This document shows, in pieces, positions 1 to 6,602 of a stretch of DNA of 13,409 bases. The position numbers and the translations under genes are program-made. Below the pieces are notes generated by a model. That model ran no database searches and was not told where the DNA came from. It saw only the letters and a list, made by a program, of their open reading frames with translations. Origin of the DNA: an uncultured Saprospiraceae bacterium (GTDB taxonomy: Bacteria > Bacteroidota > Bacteroidia > Chitinophagales > Saprospiraceae). Position 1 is the stretch's first letter. The number at the start of each line of letters is the position of its first letter. The DNA lies in the NCBI GenBank assembly GCA_937967535.1, contig CALCMV010000007.1, forward strand, positions 1 through 13,409. Reading direction: 5' to 3'.

Positions 1-80
1 GGGAAGGAAATATTTTTCGACTAAGTGAGAAAGGAAAGTTTTTGTCAGACGGGATTATTAGCAACCTTTTCTTGATTTCA

Positions 81-156
81 GATTTTTGATTTGGTGATTT
101 TTGATTACTATGTACGAAATTTTGTGAAGCAAAATTCAATCAAAAATCAAAAATCA
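81..156 (-). terminator. Nested inverted repeats behind rnc
   Basis: Directly after the rnc stop codon the DNA folds twice. An outer 11-bp perfect pair, 96-106 with 138-148 (gatttttgatt / aatcaaaaatc), encloses an inner 7-bp stem 118-124 / 130-136 with a 5-nt loop. It could end rnc transcription, but the stems are AT-rich and there is no clean T-run, so this is a candidate only. The left part belongs to a repeated word also found upstream of oxyR (3286-3311). Confidence 0.35.
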
Positions 157-903
157 AGATGCTTCCTCGTTTGCCATCTCTGCGAAAACGCCCATGATGC
201 GTAATGCTTTTTGTGAAGCGAGTTGTTCTGCACTTTTTTTGCTAAAATCTTCTGCACTGGCTTTTTGTTCTTCATCAATCAGAACAGACACCTTGAAGCG
301 GTCGCGATTATCAAATTTGAATTTGGAATCAACTCGGTACGAAACGACTTTGTTGGATTTTTGGCACCATTCGAGGAGTTGGCTTTTGTAGTTGTCGTCG
401 TAGGTTTCGAGTTGTTTTACATCGAGGTAGCCACGCAGAATTTTGTAAATCACAAATCTGCGGGTACGTGAATAACCCACATCCAAATACACCGCCCCTA
501 CGAGTGCTTCGAGTGCGTTGCCAAGCATGGAATGGCTGACATTATCTACACCGTTTTGCTTTAGAAATACGTCCAATCCCATTTGGTCGCCGATGTCGTT
601 GAGTGATTTGCGCTTAACGATTTTAGAGCGCATTTTGGTGAGAAAGCCTTCGTCTCTGCCCGGATATTTTTTGAAAAGATACTCTGCTACGATGGTACCG
701 AGTATGGCATCGCCGAGATATTCGAGTCGCTCATTATTTTGAGTGATACGGATGCCATGTGCATAAGATTTGTGCAAAAAAGCGAGTTTATACAAATGAA
801 GTTTAGCAGGTACAAACCCCAATAGTGAAGTAATGGACCTGACAAATGTTTTATCCTCTGAAAAATGATAGTTGTATCTTCTCCTAATAAACTTTACAAT
901 CAA
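154..903 (-). CDS. rnc: Ribonuclease III
   Basis: Endoribonuclease that cleaves double-stranded RNA, including rRNA precursors, in the cytoplasm. The 249 residues have the bacterial RNase III layout. The catalytic domain (about 30-160) carries the signature NERLEYLGDA at residues 57-66, with the acidic residues E58, E61 and D65. The second acidic cluster is GNALEAL at 128-134, where E132 matches E. coli Glu117 but N129 stands where E. coli has metal-binding Asp114. A C-terminal dsRNA-binding domain (about 168-240) ends in the typical KKSAEQLASQKAL. The reading frame has no ATG before residue 91; the start used is TTG at 901-903, preceded by an open frame back to a stop at 970-972, so the N-terminus is uncertain by a few residues. 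There is no acpP or fabF next to it, although these are common rnc neighbours in Bacteroidota. Identity is certain; the start is less so. Confidence 0.96.
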   Translation of the reverse strand: MIVKFIRRRYNYHFSEDKTFVRSITSLLGFVPAKLHLYKLAFLHKSYAHGIRITQNNERLEYLGDAILGTIVAEYLFKKYPGRDEGFLTKMRSKIVKRKSLNDIGDQMGLDVFLKQNGVDNVSHSMLGNALEALVGAVYLDVGYSRTRRFVIYKILRGYLDVKQLETYDDNYKSQLLEWCQKSNKVVSYRVDSKFKFDNRDRFKVSVLIDEEQKASAEDFSKKSAEQLASQKALRIMGVFAEMANEEAS

Positions 904-1253
904 ATCTGCGGTGTTTATCTAAGTATTGACGATTCCAAGTAAGTGCAAGTACAAATTCAAGTGCCAATTTTAAGCTCACTAATTAATTTAATTTCAGCGA
1001 ATAAAAAAATGACACTTATATTTATTCTTACCACTTATTATTACTTAATTGCCAGATTGTTATTATGATTTTTTGCGAAGTGAAATAATTTATTTAGCCA
1101 TAAAACAATATAACAATTCAGCAATAAAACATTGGCAATTTTTAGGAGGTTTCAATAGTTGATTTAGCTTAGATGAATTGTAAAATTAGACAAATATAGG
1201 GACAAATTCAAAAAGACTTTGAGATTTAGTGTAATTGAGGAAATCAAAAGTTT
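904..1253. other. AT-rich spacer upstream of rnc, no gene seen
   Basis: No supported reading frame. On the minus strand a TATATTTG word (1198-1191) fits the Bacteroidota -7 consensus and could serve rnc, but no TTG lies at the right distance upstream. The stretch also contains tcagcaataaaaca (1118-1131), a 14-bp word repeated exactly upstream of purH at 2964-2977. Confidence 0.4.
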
Positions 1254-1354
1254 GACCGCTTCGCTATCACATGTCAGATAAATTGGGATAAAAAGCATAA
1301 AAATTCTTTTTTTGCCCTTGTGTTTATCGTCTGACTTCTGATAGCGAAGCGGTC
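1254..1354 (-). repeat. 101-bp inverted repeat behind purH
   Basis: Perfect 16-bp arms gaccgcttcgctatca (1254-1269) and tgatagcgaagcggtc (1339-1354). Inside, a second complementary pair continues the stem with small bulges: gtcaga...taaa (1273-1282) with ttta...tctgac (1323-1335). The right arm starts 8 bp beyond the purH stop, so in purH mRNA this is a long imperfect hairpin at the 3' end. It may act as terminator or RNA-stabilising element, or be a small mobile repeat. It lacks a tight loop and T-run, so simple intrinsic termination is not proven. Confidence 0.6.
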
Positions 1355-1361
1355 TGGCTTT

Positions 1362-2882
1362 TCAATGCTTAAAATGTCGCGTTCCTGTAAAAACCATACT
1401 TATCCCGCGTTCGTCACAGGCATCAATACTCAGTTGGTCTTTGATACTGCCGCCGGGCTGCACTACTGCCGTAATTCCTGCCTCATGCGCGATTTCGACA
1501 CAATCGGGAAAGGGAAAAAAAGCATCAGATGCCATGACTGCACCTCGTAGGTCGAAGCCAAAATTTTTCGCCTTCAATATGGCTTGTTTGAGTGCATCTA
1601 CGCGGGAGGTTTGTCCGCAGCCCATACCGAGTAGTTGTTGGTTTTTGACCAGTGCAATGGTATTGGATTTCAGATGTTTGGCACAAATATTTGCAAATAA
1701 TAAATCACTCACTTCGGCATCTGTCGGGACTTTTTTTGTTTTGCTTTCAAAATTGTCGGCAGTTTCGGTTTTCAGGTCGCTATCTTGTTCGATGACCCCA
1801 TTTAGGAGGCTTTTGAAGCTGCGTTTTTGTATGTCAAATGTATGAATTTGCAACAAAACGCGCTTTTTCTTTTTGCTCAATAATTCGAGCGCATCCTCTT
1901 CAAATTCGGGTGCAATCAAGACTTCATAAAACAAATTATTAATTTCGGTAGCCGTCTGTATATCAATTTTTTTATTGGAAATTAAAATGCCCCCAAAGGC
2001 AGAAACAGGGTCGCCTGCAAGCGCAGCTTTCCATGCCTCAAGCGTGCTTGGGCGTGTGGCGGTGCCGCAGGCATTGGTATGCTTCATTACGGCGAATGTA
2101 GGCTCGGCATCGCGGAACTCGCGCATGAGGCATACTGCCGCGTCAATATCCACTAAATTGTTGTAAGACAGGGATTTACCATTTAATTGCGTAAACATTT
2201 TTTCGAGGTCGCCGTAGAAAATGCCTGCTTGATGCGGATTTTCTCCATAACGCAAAGTACGCGATTGATGGATGCTTTTTTTGAAAAAATATTGTTCTTT
2301 ATTGTCAAAATAATCAAAAATCGCGGTATCATAATGCGAGGAAACGATAAAGGATTTGAGTGCGAACCGATGGCGGTCTTCAAGGTCGGATGCGCCTTGT
2401 TTTTCTTTGAGCAATTCCAAAAAATGACCGTATTCGTGGCGCGAAGGCACTACTACGATGTCTTTGTAATTTTTGGCTGCCGCACGAATGAGTGAAATAC
2501 CGCCAATATCAATTTTTTCGATAATTTCGGCTTCGTTATTCGTGTTTGCTACCGTTTCCTCGAAGGGATATAAATCAACAATCACCAAGTCAATTGCAGG
2601 AATTTCATACTCGTCCAACTGGTCGAGATGCGATGCTTCCCGACGCGCCAAAATACCACCAAAAATCTTCGGATGGAGCGTTTTCACCCGCCCGTCGAGA
2701 ATGGAGGGATAGGAAGTCAGGTTTTCTACGGGCGTGACCGGAATACCTTGTTTTTCAATATACTTGTGCGTACCGCCTGTTGAGTATATTTCAACACCAA
2801 GTCGGTGCAATTCCTCTACAATGGGCGCGAGTCCTTCTTTGGAGAAAACGGAAATGAGTGCTGAGTGGATTTTCTTTGTCAT
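1362..2882 (-). CDS. purH: Bifunctional AICAR formyltransferase / IMP cyclohydrolase
   Basis: Catalyses the last two steps of de novo IMP synthesis: formylation of AICAR with 10-formyl-THF, then ring closure to IMP. The protein has 506 residues, slightly shorter than the 529 of E. coli. The N-terminal MGS-like IMP cyclohydrolase domain (about 1-130) shows STGGTHKYIE, LDGRVKTLHPKIFGG and VDLYPFEET. The formyltransferase domain follows, with KHTNACG in which K267 and H268 match the catalytic Lys-His pair of the family. It ends with VMASDAFFPFPD, QPGGSIKDQ and the conserved tail MVFTGTRHFKH. The ATG at 2880-2882 gives the usual N-terminus. The gene stands alone, without other pur genes, divergent from oxyR. 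It has its own candidate promoter (3006-3039), a possible leader hairpin, and a large inverted repeat right behind its stop codon. Confidence 0.98.
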   Translation of the reverse strand: MTKKIHSALISVFSKEGLAPIVEELHRLGVEIYSTGGTHKYIEKQGIPVTPVENLTSYPSILDGRVKTLHPKIFGGILARREASHLDQLDEYEIPAIDLVIVDLYPFEETVANTNNEAEIIEKIDIGGISLIRAAAKNYKDIVVVPSRHEYGHFLELLKEKQGASDLEDRHRFALKSFIVSSHYDTAIFDYFDNKEQYFFKKSIHQSRTLRYGENPHQAGIFYGDLEKMFTQLNGKSLSYNNLVDIDAAVCLMREFRDAEPTFAVMKHTNACGTATRPSTLEAWKAALAGDPVSAFGGILISNKKIDIQTATEINNLFYEVLIAPEFEEDALELLSKKKKRVLLQIHTFDIQKRSFKSLLNGVIEQDSDLKTETADNFESKTKKVPTDAEVSDLLFANICAKHLKSNTIALVKNQQLLGMGCGQTSRVDALKQAILKAKNFGFDLRGAVMASDAFFPFPDCVEIAHEAGITAVVQPGGSIKDQLSIDACDERGISMVFTGTRHFKH

Positions 2883-2905
2883 ATAATTCTATTGCTTCAT
2901 GGTTT

Positions 2906-2988
2906 CATACTTGTATTGTTGTATGTCATACATAGATGGGAGAACACAGTATCACTATAAAAATCAGCAATAAAACAATGCAAGTATG
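2906..2988 (-). promoter_or_regulatory. Inverted repeat in the purH leader
   Basis: catacttgtattgtt (2906-2920) pairs with aacaatgcaagtatg (2974-2988), with one mismatch that is a G-U pair in one of the two strands. It lies between the candidate purH promoter and the purH ATG, so it would fold in the purH leader. It may equally be a repeat unit of the kind scattered through the intergenic DNA here. I see no purine-riboswitch consensus. Confidence 0.3.
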
Positions 2989-3005
2989 CAACAATAAATT
3001 TGACA

Positions 3006-3039
3006 CAAATGTAAATATAATTAGCTTGGAAGTATGCAA
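3006..3039 (-). promoter_or_regulatory. Candidate purH promoter
   Basis: On the minus strand a TTG at 3039-3037 is followed after 23 bp by TACATTTG (3013-3006), which matches the Bacteroidota pattern TTG-N(17-23)-TAnnTTTG, at the long end of the spacing. Transcription would start near position 3000 and leave a leader of about 120 nt. Confidence 0.5.
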
Positions 3040-3151
3040 TTTTAATTAATTGTGTGTTCAAAATTCACGCATTGACCCCAAAAAGTAAGTTTTTCTGAAA
3101 TTATTAGTAAATAAATAAGTTGTCATTATTATTTATGTCCAATAAAATCCT

Positions 3152-3159
3152 TATCTTTG
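3152..3159 (+). promoter_or_regulatory. Candidate -7 element for oxyR
   Basis: TATCTTTG fits the TAnnTTTG -7 consensus on the plus strand. The -33 side is weak: the nearest TTG, at 3120-3122, is 29 bp away. If used, the oxyR leader would be about 215 nt and would contain the hairpin at 3300-3332. Confidence 0.35.
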
Positions 3160-3285
3160 TGTATCAATACTTTAAATAACCTTAATTATCCTAACAAGAG
3201 ATTACTCACCTTATACTGCTTACTCACTCAAAACCTAAAACTCACGTAAAATTACATTTGGAGACATCATATACATTAATTAAAT

Positions 3286-3332
3286 GATTTTTGATTTGCT
3301 GATTTTCGATTGCTTTGACAATCAATAAATCA
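3286..3332 (+). repeat. gatttttgattt-type repeat with hairpin before oxyR
   Basis: Positions 3286-3311 match 81-106 at 24 of 26 bases. The second half folds: tgattttcgattg (3300-3312) against caatcaataaatca (3319-3332), imperfect, with a 6-nt loop. It is an intergenic repeat family member; whether it affects oxyR expression is unknown. Confidence 0.5.
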
Positions 3333-3381
3333 CCGAACCAAAAACAGTTCATTCACAAGGAATTGAAAAATAAAGGCTATT

Positions 3382-4320
3382 ATGACTATCACCCAGTTAC
3401 AGTACATTGTCGCGGTGGATACCCACAAGAGCTTCGCTAGAGCGGCAGGACACTGCTATGTTTCACAACCTGCTTTGAGTATGCAGATTAAAAAAATCGA
3501 AGAAGAGCTGGATGTGCTTATCTTCGACCGAAGCAGAAAACCCGTTATCACCACCGATATTGGCACACGCATCGTAGAGCATGCCCGCCTGATAATGCAG
3601 GAAATACAACGTATGCCCGAACTCGTAAAAGAACAAAAAGATGAAATTAGCGGTACTTTACGTATTGGCATTATTCCTACATTGAGTCCCTATTTGCTAC
3701 CGCTTTTTGTGGCAGATTTCATGGAAAAATATATGGATATCAGGCTCGTTTTTGAAGAGTTATTGTCGGAAGAAATTACCAAAAAACTTAACAGCGACCA
3801 GCTTGATGTCGGTATTTTGGCGACACCAATCAACAAGAAATCTATCATCGAAATGCCCCTGTTTTACGAAGGCTTTATTTTTTATGGAGCATCTAACAGC
3901 CCGCTATTGAAGCAAAATACAGTTGCACTTTCTGAACTGAATATGAACGATATGTGGTTGCTCAAACGCGGGCATTGCTTTCGCTCGCAGAGTATTAATA
4001 TTTGTTCTGACCAACAAACTTTCCACAATCGACGAGTGCATTTTGAAAGCGGTAGCCTCGAAACGCTTAAAAAAATGGTCGAAAGTCGCTTTGGCTATAC
4101 GATACTACCCGAACTTTCGACGCTCGATATGAGCGACTTCCAGAAAAAACACATCCGTAAGTTCGAAGTGCCCATGCCTATACGCGAAATCAGCATGATT
4201 ATGCACCGCAGTTTTGTCAAAAAACGCCTTATTGAGATTTTGCGCGACGAAATCCTTGAGCATATTCCCGAAAATATGAAAAGTAAGGAACGTGGGCGAG
4301 TCGTAGAAATTTCGGATTAG
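3382..4320 (+). CDS. oxyR: Hydrogen peroxide-sensing LysR-type regulator OxyR
   Basis: LysR-family transcription factor that is activated by peroxide through an intramolecular disulfide. The 312 residues comprise an N-terminal winged HTH (about 1-60; FARAAGHCYVSQPALSMQI is the helix-turn-helix) and a substrate-binding-like redox domain. The diagnostic region is GHCFRSQSINIC: its cysteines are residues 199 and 208, the same numbers as the peroxidatic and resolving cysteines of E. coli OxyR, and H198 and R201 are also kept. Further OxyR-like segments are LRIGIIPTLSPYLLP and SLETLKKMVESRFGYTILPEL. Even Cys25 in the HTH has its E. coli counterpart. The ATG at 3382 gives an N-terminus aligned with E. 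coli. No peroxide-defence gene (ahpC, katA, dps) lies in the window, so its targets are presumably elsewhere. It is transcribed away from purH. Confidence 0.95.
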   Translation: MTITQLQYIVAVDTHKSFARAAGHCYVSQPALSMQIKKIEEELDVLIFDRSRKPVITTDIGTRIVEHARLIMQEIQRMPELVKEQKDEISGTLRIGIIPTLSPYLLPLFVADFMEKYMDIRLVFEELLSEEITKKLNSDQLDVGILATPINKKSIIEMPLFYEGFIFYGASNSPLLKQNTVALSELNMNDMWLLKRGHCFRSQSINICSDQQTFHNRRVHFESGSLETLKKMVESRFGYTILPELSTLDMSDFQKKHIRKFEVPMPIREISMIMHRSFVKKRLIEILRDEILEHIPENMKSKERGRVVEISD

Positions 4321-4368
4321 CAATGAAAATAACAATGAAAATAACAATGGAAATAACAATGGAAATGA
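4321..4368. repeat. Tandem repeat, 4 copies of 12 bp
   Basis: Begins on the base after the oxyR stop codon. Copies at 4321-4332, 4333-4344, 4345-4356 and 4357-4368 read caatgRaaataa, the last ending in tga. The first two copies are identical; the later two carry g for a at one position. The repeat looks expandable (VNTR-like). Confidence 0.85.
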
Positions 4369-4429
4369 AAAGAGTGTGTAAAATATTAGGGGCATTTTAA
4401 TGTGTTTAAACATAATTCAAAATGAAAAC

Positions 4430-4492
4430 TGCCACGAAGACACAAAGTATAAATTGCTGATAAGCATGAAAATTCTTTGTGTCTTTGTGGCA
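4430..4492. terminator. 18-bp hairpin between convergent oxyR and 4519-6009 gene
   Basis: tgccacgaagacacaaag (4430-4447) pairs with ctttgtgtctttgtggca (4475-4492), with a single G-T mismatch and a 27-nt loop. It lies 26 bp from the end of the minus-strand gene and 110 bp from oxyR, a position suiting a shared bidirectional transcription stop. The ccacgaagacac core looks like an intergenic repeat word found in other bacteria (from memory). No strong T-run. Confidence 0.45.
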
Positions 4493-4518
4493 AAATTAAA
4501 TTGACAATGAACTATGAA

Positions 4519-6009
4519 TTAAATATGCTGCTCACTCCACACCAATAACTCATCCAGACCATGTGGTGCGGGTGTATTTTCGGCTTTGAATGTAGTGAGT
4601 CTGGCGTGAAATTTTTGAAAAAGAACTTTCTTTTTATCCTTTTCATAAGTGCGAACCAATTTTCGGAAAAATTTGATAACCAATGCCTCAAACCCGCCCA
4701 ATTGTTTGTGTTTGGCGAGTACGCGGCGGGTAGATTCTATGCGATTATCAAGATTTTCATCGCCAAAATCATAATAAATCGGCAATTGCAAAATCCGCGC
4801 AAACAATATAATTCTATGCCCCTCTTGCACATCTTCAAAATTCAAAATACGACTCAACCACGTCACTGCTTTTTCTACACTCCCGGAGAGCCAATATGCT
4901 ACTGATATATTATAACAATACGCCAATTGTCGCCGCTTGCGTGTCACCTTCAAAAGAGCCTCCCAATGTCGGTCAATATCGTCTGCCAGCTGCGCCGCTT
5001 CGTCAAATTTATACGTATTAAGATAGTATTTCAAGCCCAAAAAACTCATCGTGTTCAAGAGCAAGACATCTTCCTCCTTCGCACTGTACATTTTGCGGAT
5101 TTTAGCGATAATTTTCGGATAATCCTCAAACTTCCCCACATGACTACATGTTAGCATATAATGGCACAGTTGGTTTTTGTAATCCACCGTATTGACAAAA
5201 CCTTGTTGTTTTTCTTCCCTTTCAAAAATATCAACCAACAAACGCGCGTATTTGTAAGCCAAATCAAGATCTTGACGAGTGCGGTGATAAGTGCTTTTCA
5301 GAAAGTAAAAATATTTTTTAGCCTTGCCCGACAAGTCATCCATCTCATTGATAGTCAATGGATAAGTCATCAGTTTTTCAAAGTTTTCACGATTAGCCGG
5401 AATTTCTAAATTGATGTCTTTAATAACAATCAAGTAGGCTTCCGAATATATATTCCGCAGATTGAGTTCTACATTCAAGATGTGACGCAAGCGTTCCTGT
5501 TCGGCAATGAGTTCTTGGATTTCTTGTTGTTTCGTTTTCTTATCCTGAGTGACCAATACGCGCTTTTCCCAATCAAATAATTCCATCAAAATATGGAGTT
5601 GCTCATGCTTCTCCGCCATTTTTTTGATGGCTCTTATCCGAACTTCAAGCTCCTTCAGCAGCGTCTTTTCATGGGTGGCTTTTTTATACAATACAGGAAG
5701 TTGGTTCATTTGGCGGCGTAGGTCGGTTTCGGGCATACGTGCCTCGTACAAAACACCAAGACTCTCCGTAATTTTTGTGATTAACTGATTTTTTTTTCTG
5801 GAAAAATGCAATAACAGTTTTTCTCCCTCAAAATGCACTTTCAGAGCTTCTTCGTCATAGTCATCTTGCTTATCAATGTACTCAAATAACCTCAAATAAT
5901 CCGGTTTTTCCCTCACAGCACTCAAGCGGGCATACTTTGAAAAGTGCGCCTTTTCCGCCTTTGTGAGTGATTTGACCAATACAAAAAGTTTATCTTTTAC
6001 GGCTACCAT
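4519..6009 (-). CDS. Conserved helical protein of unknown function, TPR-like
   Basis: I cannot assign a function. The 496-residue product is very rich in Lys, Glu, Leu and Tyr. It has no signal peptide or membrane segment, so it should be cytoplasmic. The N-terminus (about 1-95) contains LVKSLTKAEKAHFSKYARL, then LRLFEYIDKQDDYDEEALKVHF and FSRKKNQLITKITESLGVLYEA. From memory, this SLTKxEK...Y..LF..I..Q..YDE pattern recurs at the start of many unnamed Bacteroidota proteins of similar size. A Lys/Glu-rich, possibly coiled-coil stretch (about 105-180, around TQDKKTKQQEIQELIAEQER) follows. The C-terminal half is helix after helix with TPR-like spacing (for example around YKYARLLVDIFEREE and FDEAAQLADDIDRHWEALL), which suggests a protein-binding scaffold. 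The ATG at 6007-6009 is the natural start. It converges with oxyR and is divergent from the acyl-CoA dehydrogenase. The role is inference only. Confidence 0.85.
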   Translation of the reverse strand: MVAVKDKLFVLVKSLTKAEKAHFSKYARLSAVREKPDYLRLFEYIDKQDDYDEEALKVHFEGEKLLLHFSRKKNQLITKITESLGVLYEARMPETDLRRQMNQLPVLYKKATHEKTLLKELEVRIRAIKKMAEKHEQLHILMELFDWEKRVLVTQDKKTKQQEIQELIAEQERLRHILNVELNLRNIYSEAYLIVIKDINLEIPANRENFEKLMTYPLTINEMDDLSGKAKKYFYFLKSTYHRTRQDLDLAYKYARLLVDIFEREEKQQGFVNTVDYKNQLCHYMLTCSHVGKFEDYPKIIAKIRKMYSAKEEDVLLLNTMSFLGLKYYLNTYKFDEAAQLADDIDRHWEALLKVTRKRRQLAYCYNISVAYWLSGSVEKAVTWLSRILNFEDVQEGHRIILFARILQLPIYYDFGDENLDNRIESTRRVLAKHKQLGGFEALVIKFFRKLVRTYEKDKKKVLFQKFHARLTTFKAENTPAPHGLDELLVWSEQHI

Positions 6010-6044
6010 GTAGTTATTGTTGTTGCTGAATGTAAACTATAGAA

Positions 6045-6111
6045 AGTCAGACCAACCCGCACCATCCGGCTACTATATTCTCCAAATAATGAAATAGTCT
6101 GGCATCTGACT
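6045..6111 (-). repeat. Hairpin with GTCAGACC/TCTGACT arms before the 4519-6009 gene
   Basis: agtcagacca (6045-6054) pairs with tggcatctgact (6100-6111), giving 10 bp with a 2-nt bulge. It lies 36-102 bp upstream of the minus-strand start codon, probably in the leader. The arm contains the GTCAGAC word that recurs in other inverted repeats of this window. Confidence 0.45.
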
Positions 6112-6602
6112 CTTATTGCAAACAATAATACGCAACTATCTGCACAACACAAACCTTTTGCTTTTTTTTTCGTTTAAATAAAAAAATACAATGCGTGCAT
6201 TGCTTTTTAGCACTTTCACGTCTAAATAATGTTTAAATGATACAATGATGTAATGCGACAACGAAATCAATGCGTGAATTTTGAATGAGTAAATACCCTA
6301 ATAGTTATAATTCAAATTCATTTAAAGTGAATGTATTTACCAAATTAAATACTATTTTATTATGAATTATTTTAAATAATAATTTACATTAAATTAAATA
6401 CTAAGCATTTACAAAATTAAAAAACAAATAAACTGCTTGCGTTCAATTTAATTTGGTAATCATGTTTCAAAAACATTATAGCAAGTTTCATTTTTAAATA
6501 GAAAAAAACACATTAAAAAAATTATAGCATTACAGCATTTACAACATTGTAGCATTGTAGCATTACAACATTGTAGCATTAATAATAATTGACTCATTAA
6601 AT
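6112..6602. other. AT-rich divergent spacer with repeats, no gene seen
   Basis: No supported reading frame and no clear TAnnTTTG promoter for the acyl-CoA dehydrogenase. Contents: caatgcgtgcattg, a symmetric site (6190-6203); a 19-bp word at 6267-6285 repeated inverted at 3057-3075; a near-palindrome attcatttaaagtgaat (6316-6332); a 14-bp inverted repeat 6337-6350 / 6446-6459; and a duplicated aaattaaatacta (6342-6354, 6391-6403). Confidence 0.5.
6540..6580. repeat. 17-bp direct repeat before the acyl-CoA dehydrogenase
   Basis: tacaacattgtagcatt occurs at 6540-6556 and 6564-6580 with a further gtagcat between them, so a roughly 8-bp unit (attgtagc/attacaac) is iterated. It ends 22 bp before the start codon. 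Confidence 0.75.

Noticed and set aside
1441..1845. 134-residue open frame on the plus strand inside purH
   Set aside because: It is antisense to a full-length, motif-complete purH, has no recognisable domain, and its composition follows from the purH codons read in reverse.
2883..3005. Possible purine riboswitch or similar aptamer before purH
   Set aside because: No conserved purine or PRPP/ppGpp aptamer elements can be recognised; only a simple inverted repeat is present.
4105..4413. Minus-strand frame with repeated LLFPLLFSLLFSLL, resembling a membrane protein
   Set aside because: The hydrophobic repeat is only the translation of the 12-bp tandem repeat, and the rest is antisense oxyR.
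6316..6332. Near-palindrome as a fatty-acid regulator operator before the acyl-CoA dehydrogenase
   Set aside because: It lies 270 bp from the start in extremely AT-rich DNA, where such symmetry arises readily, and matches no operator I can name.
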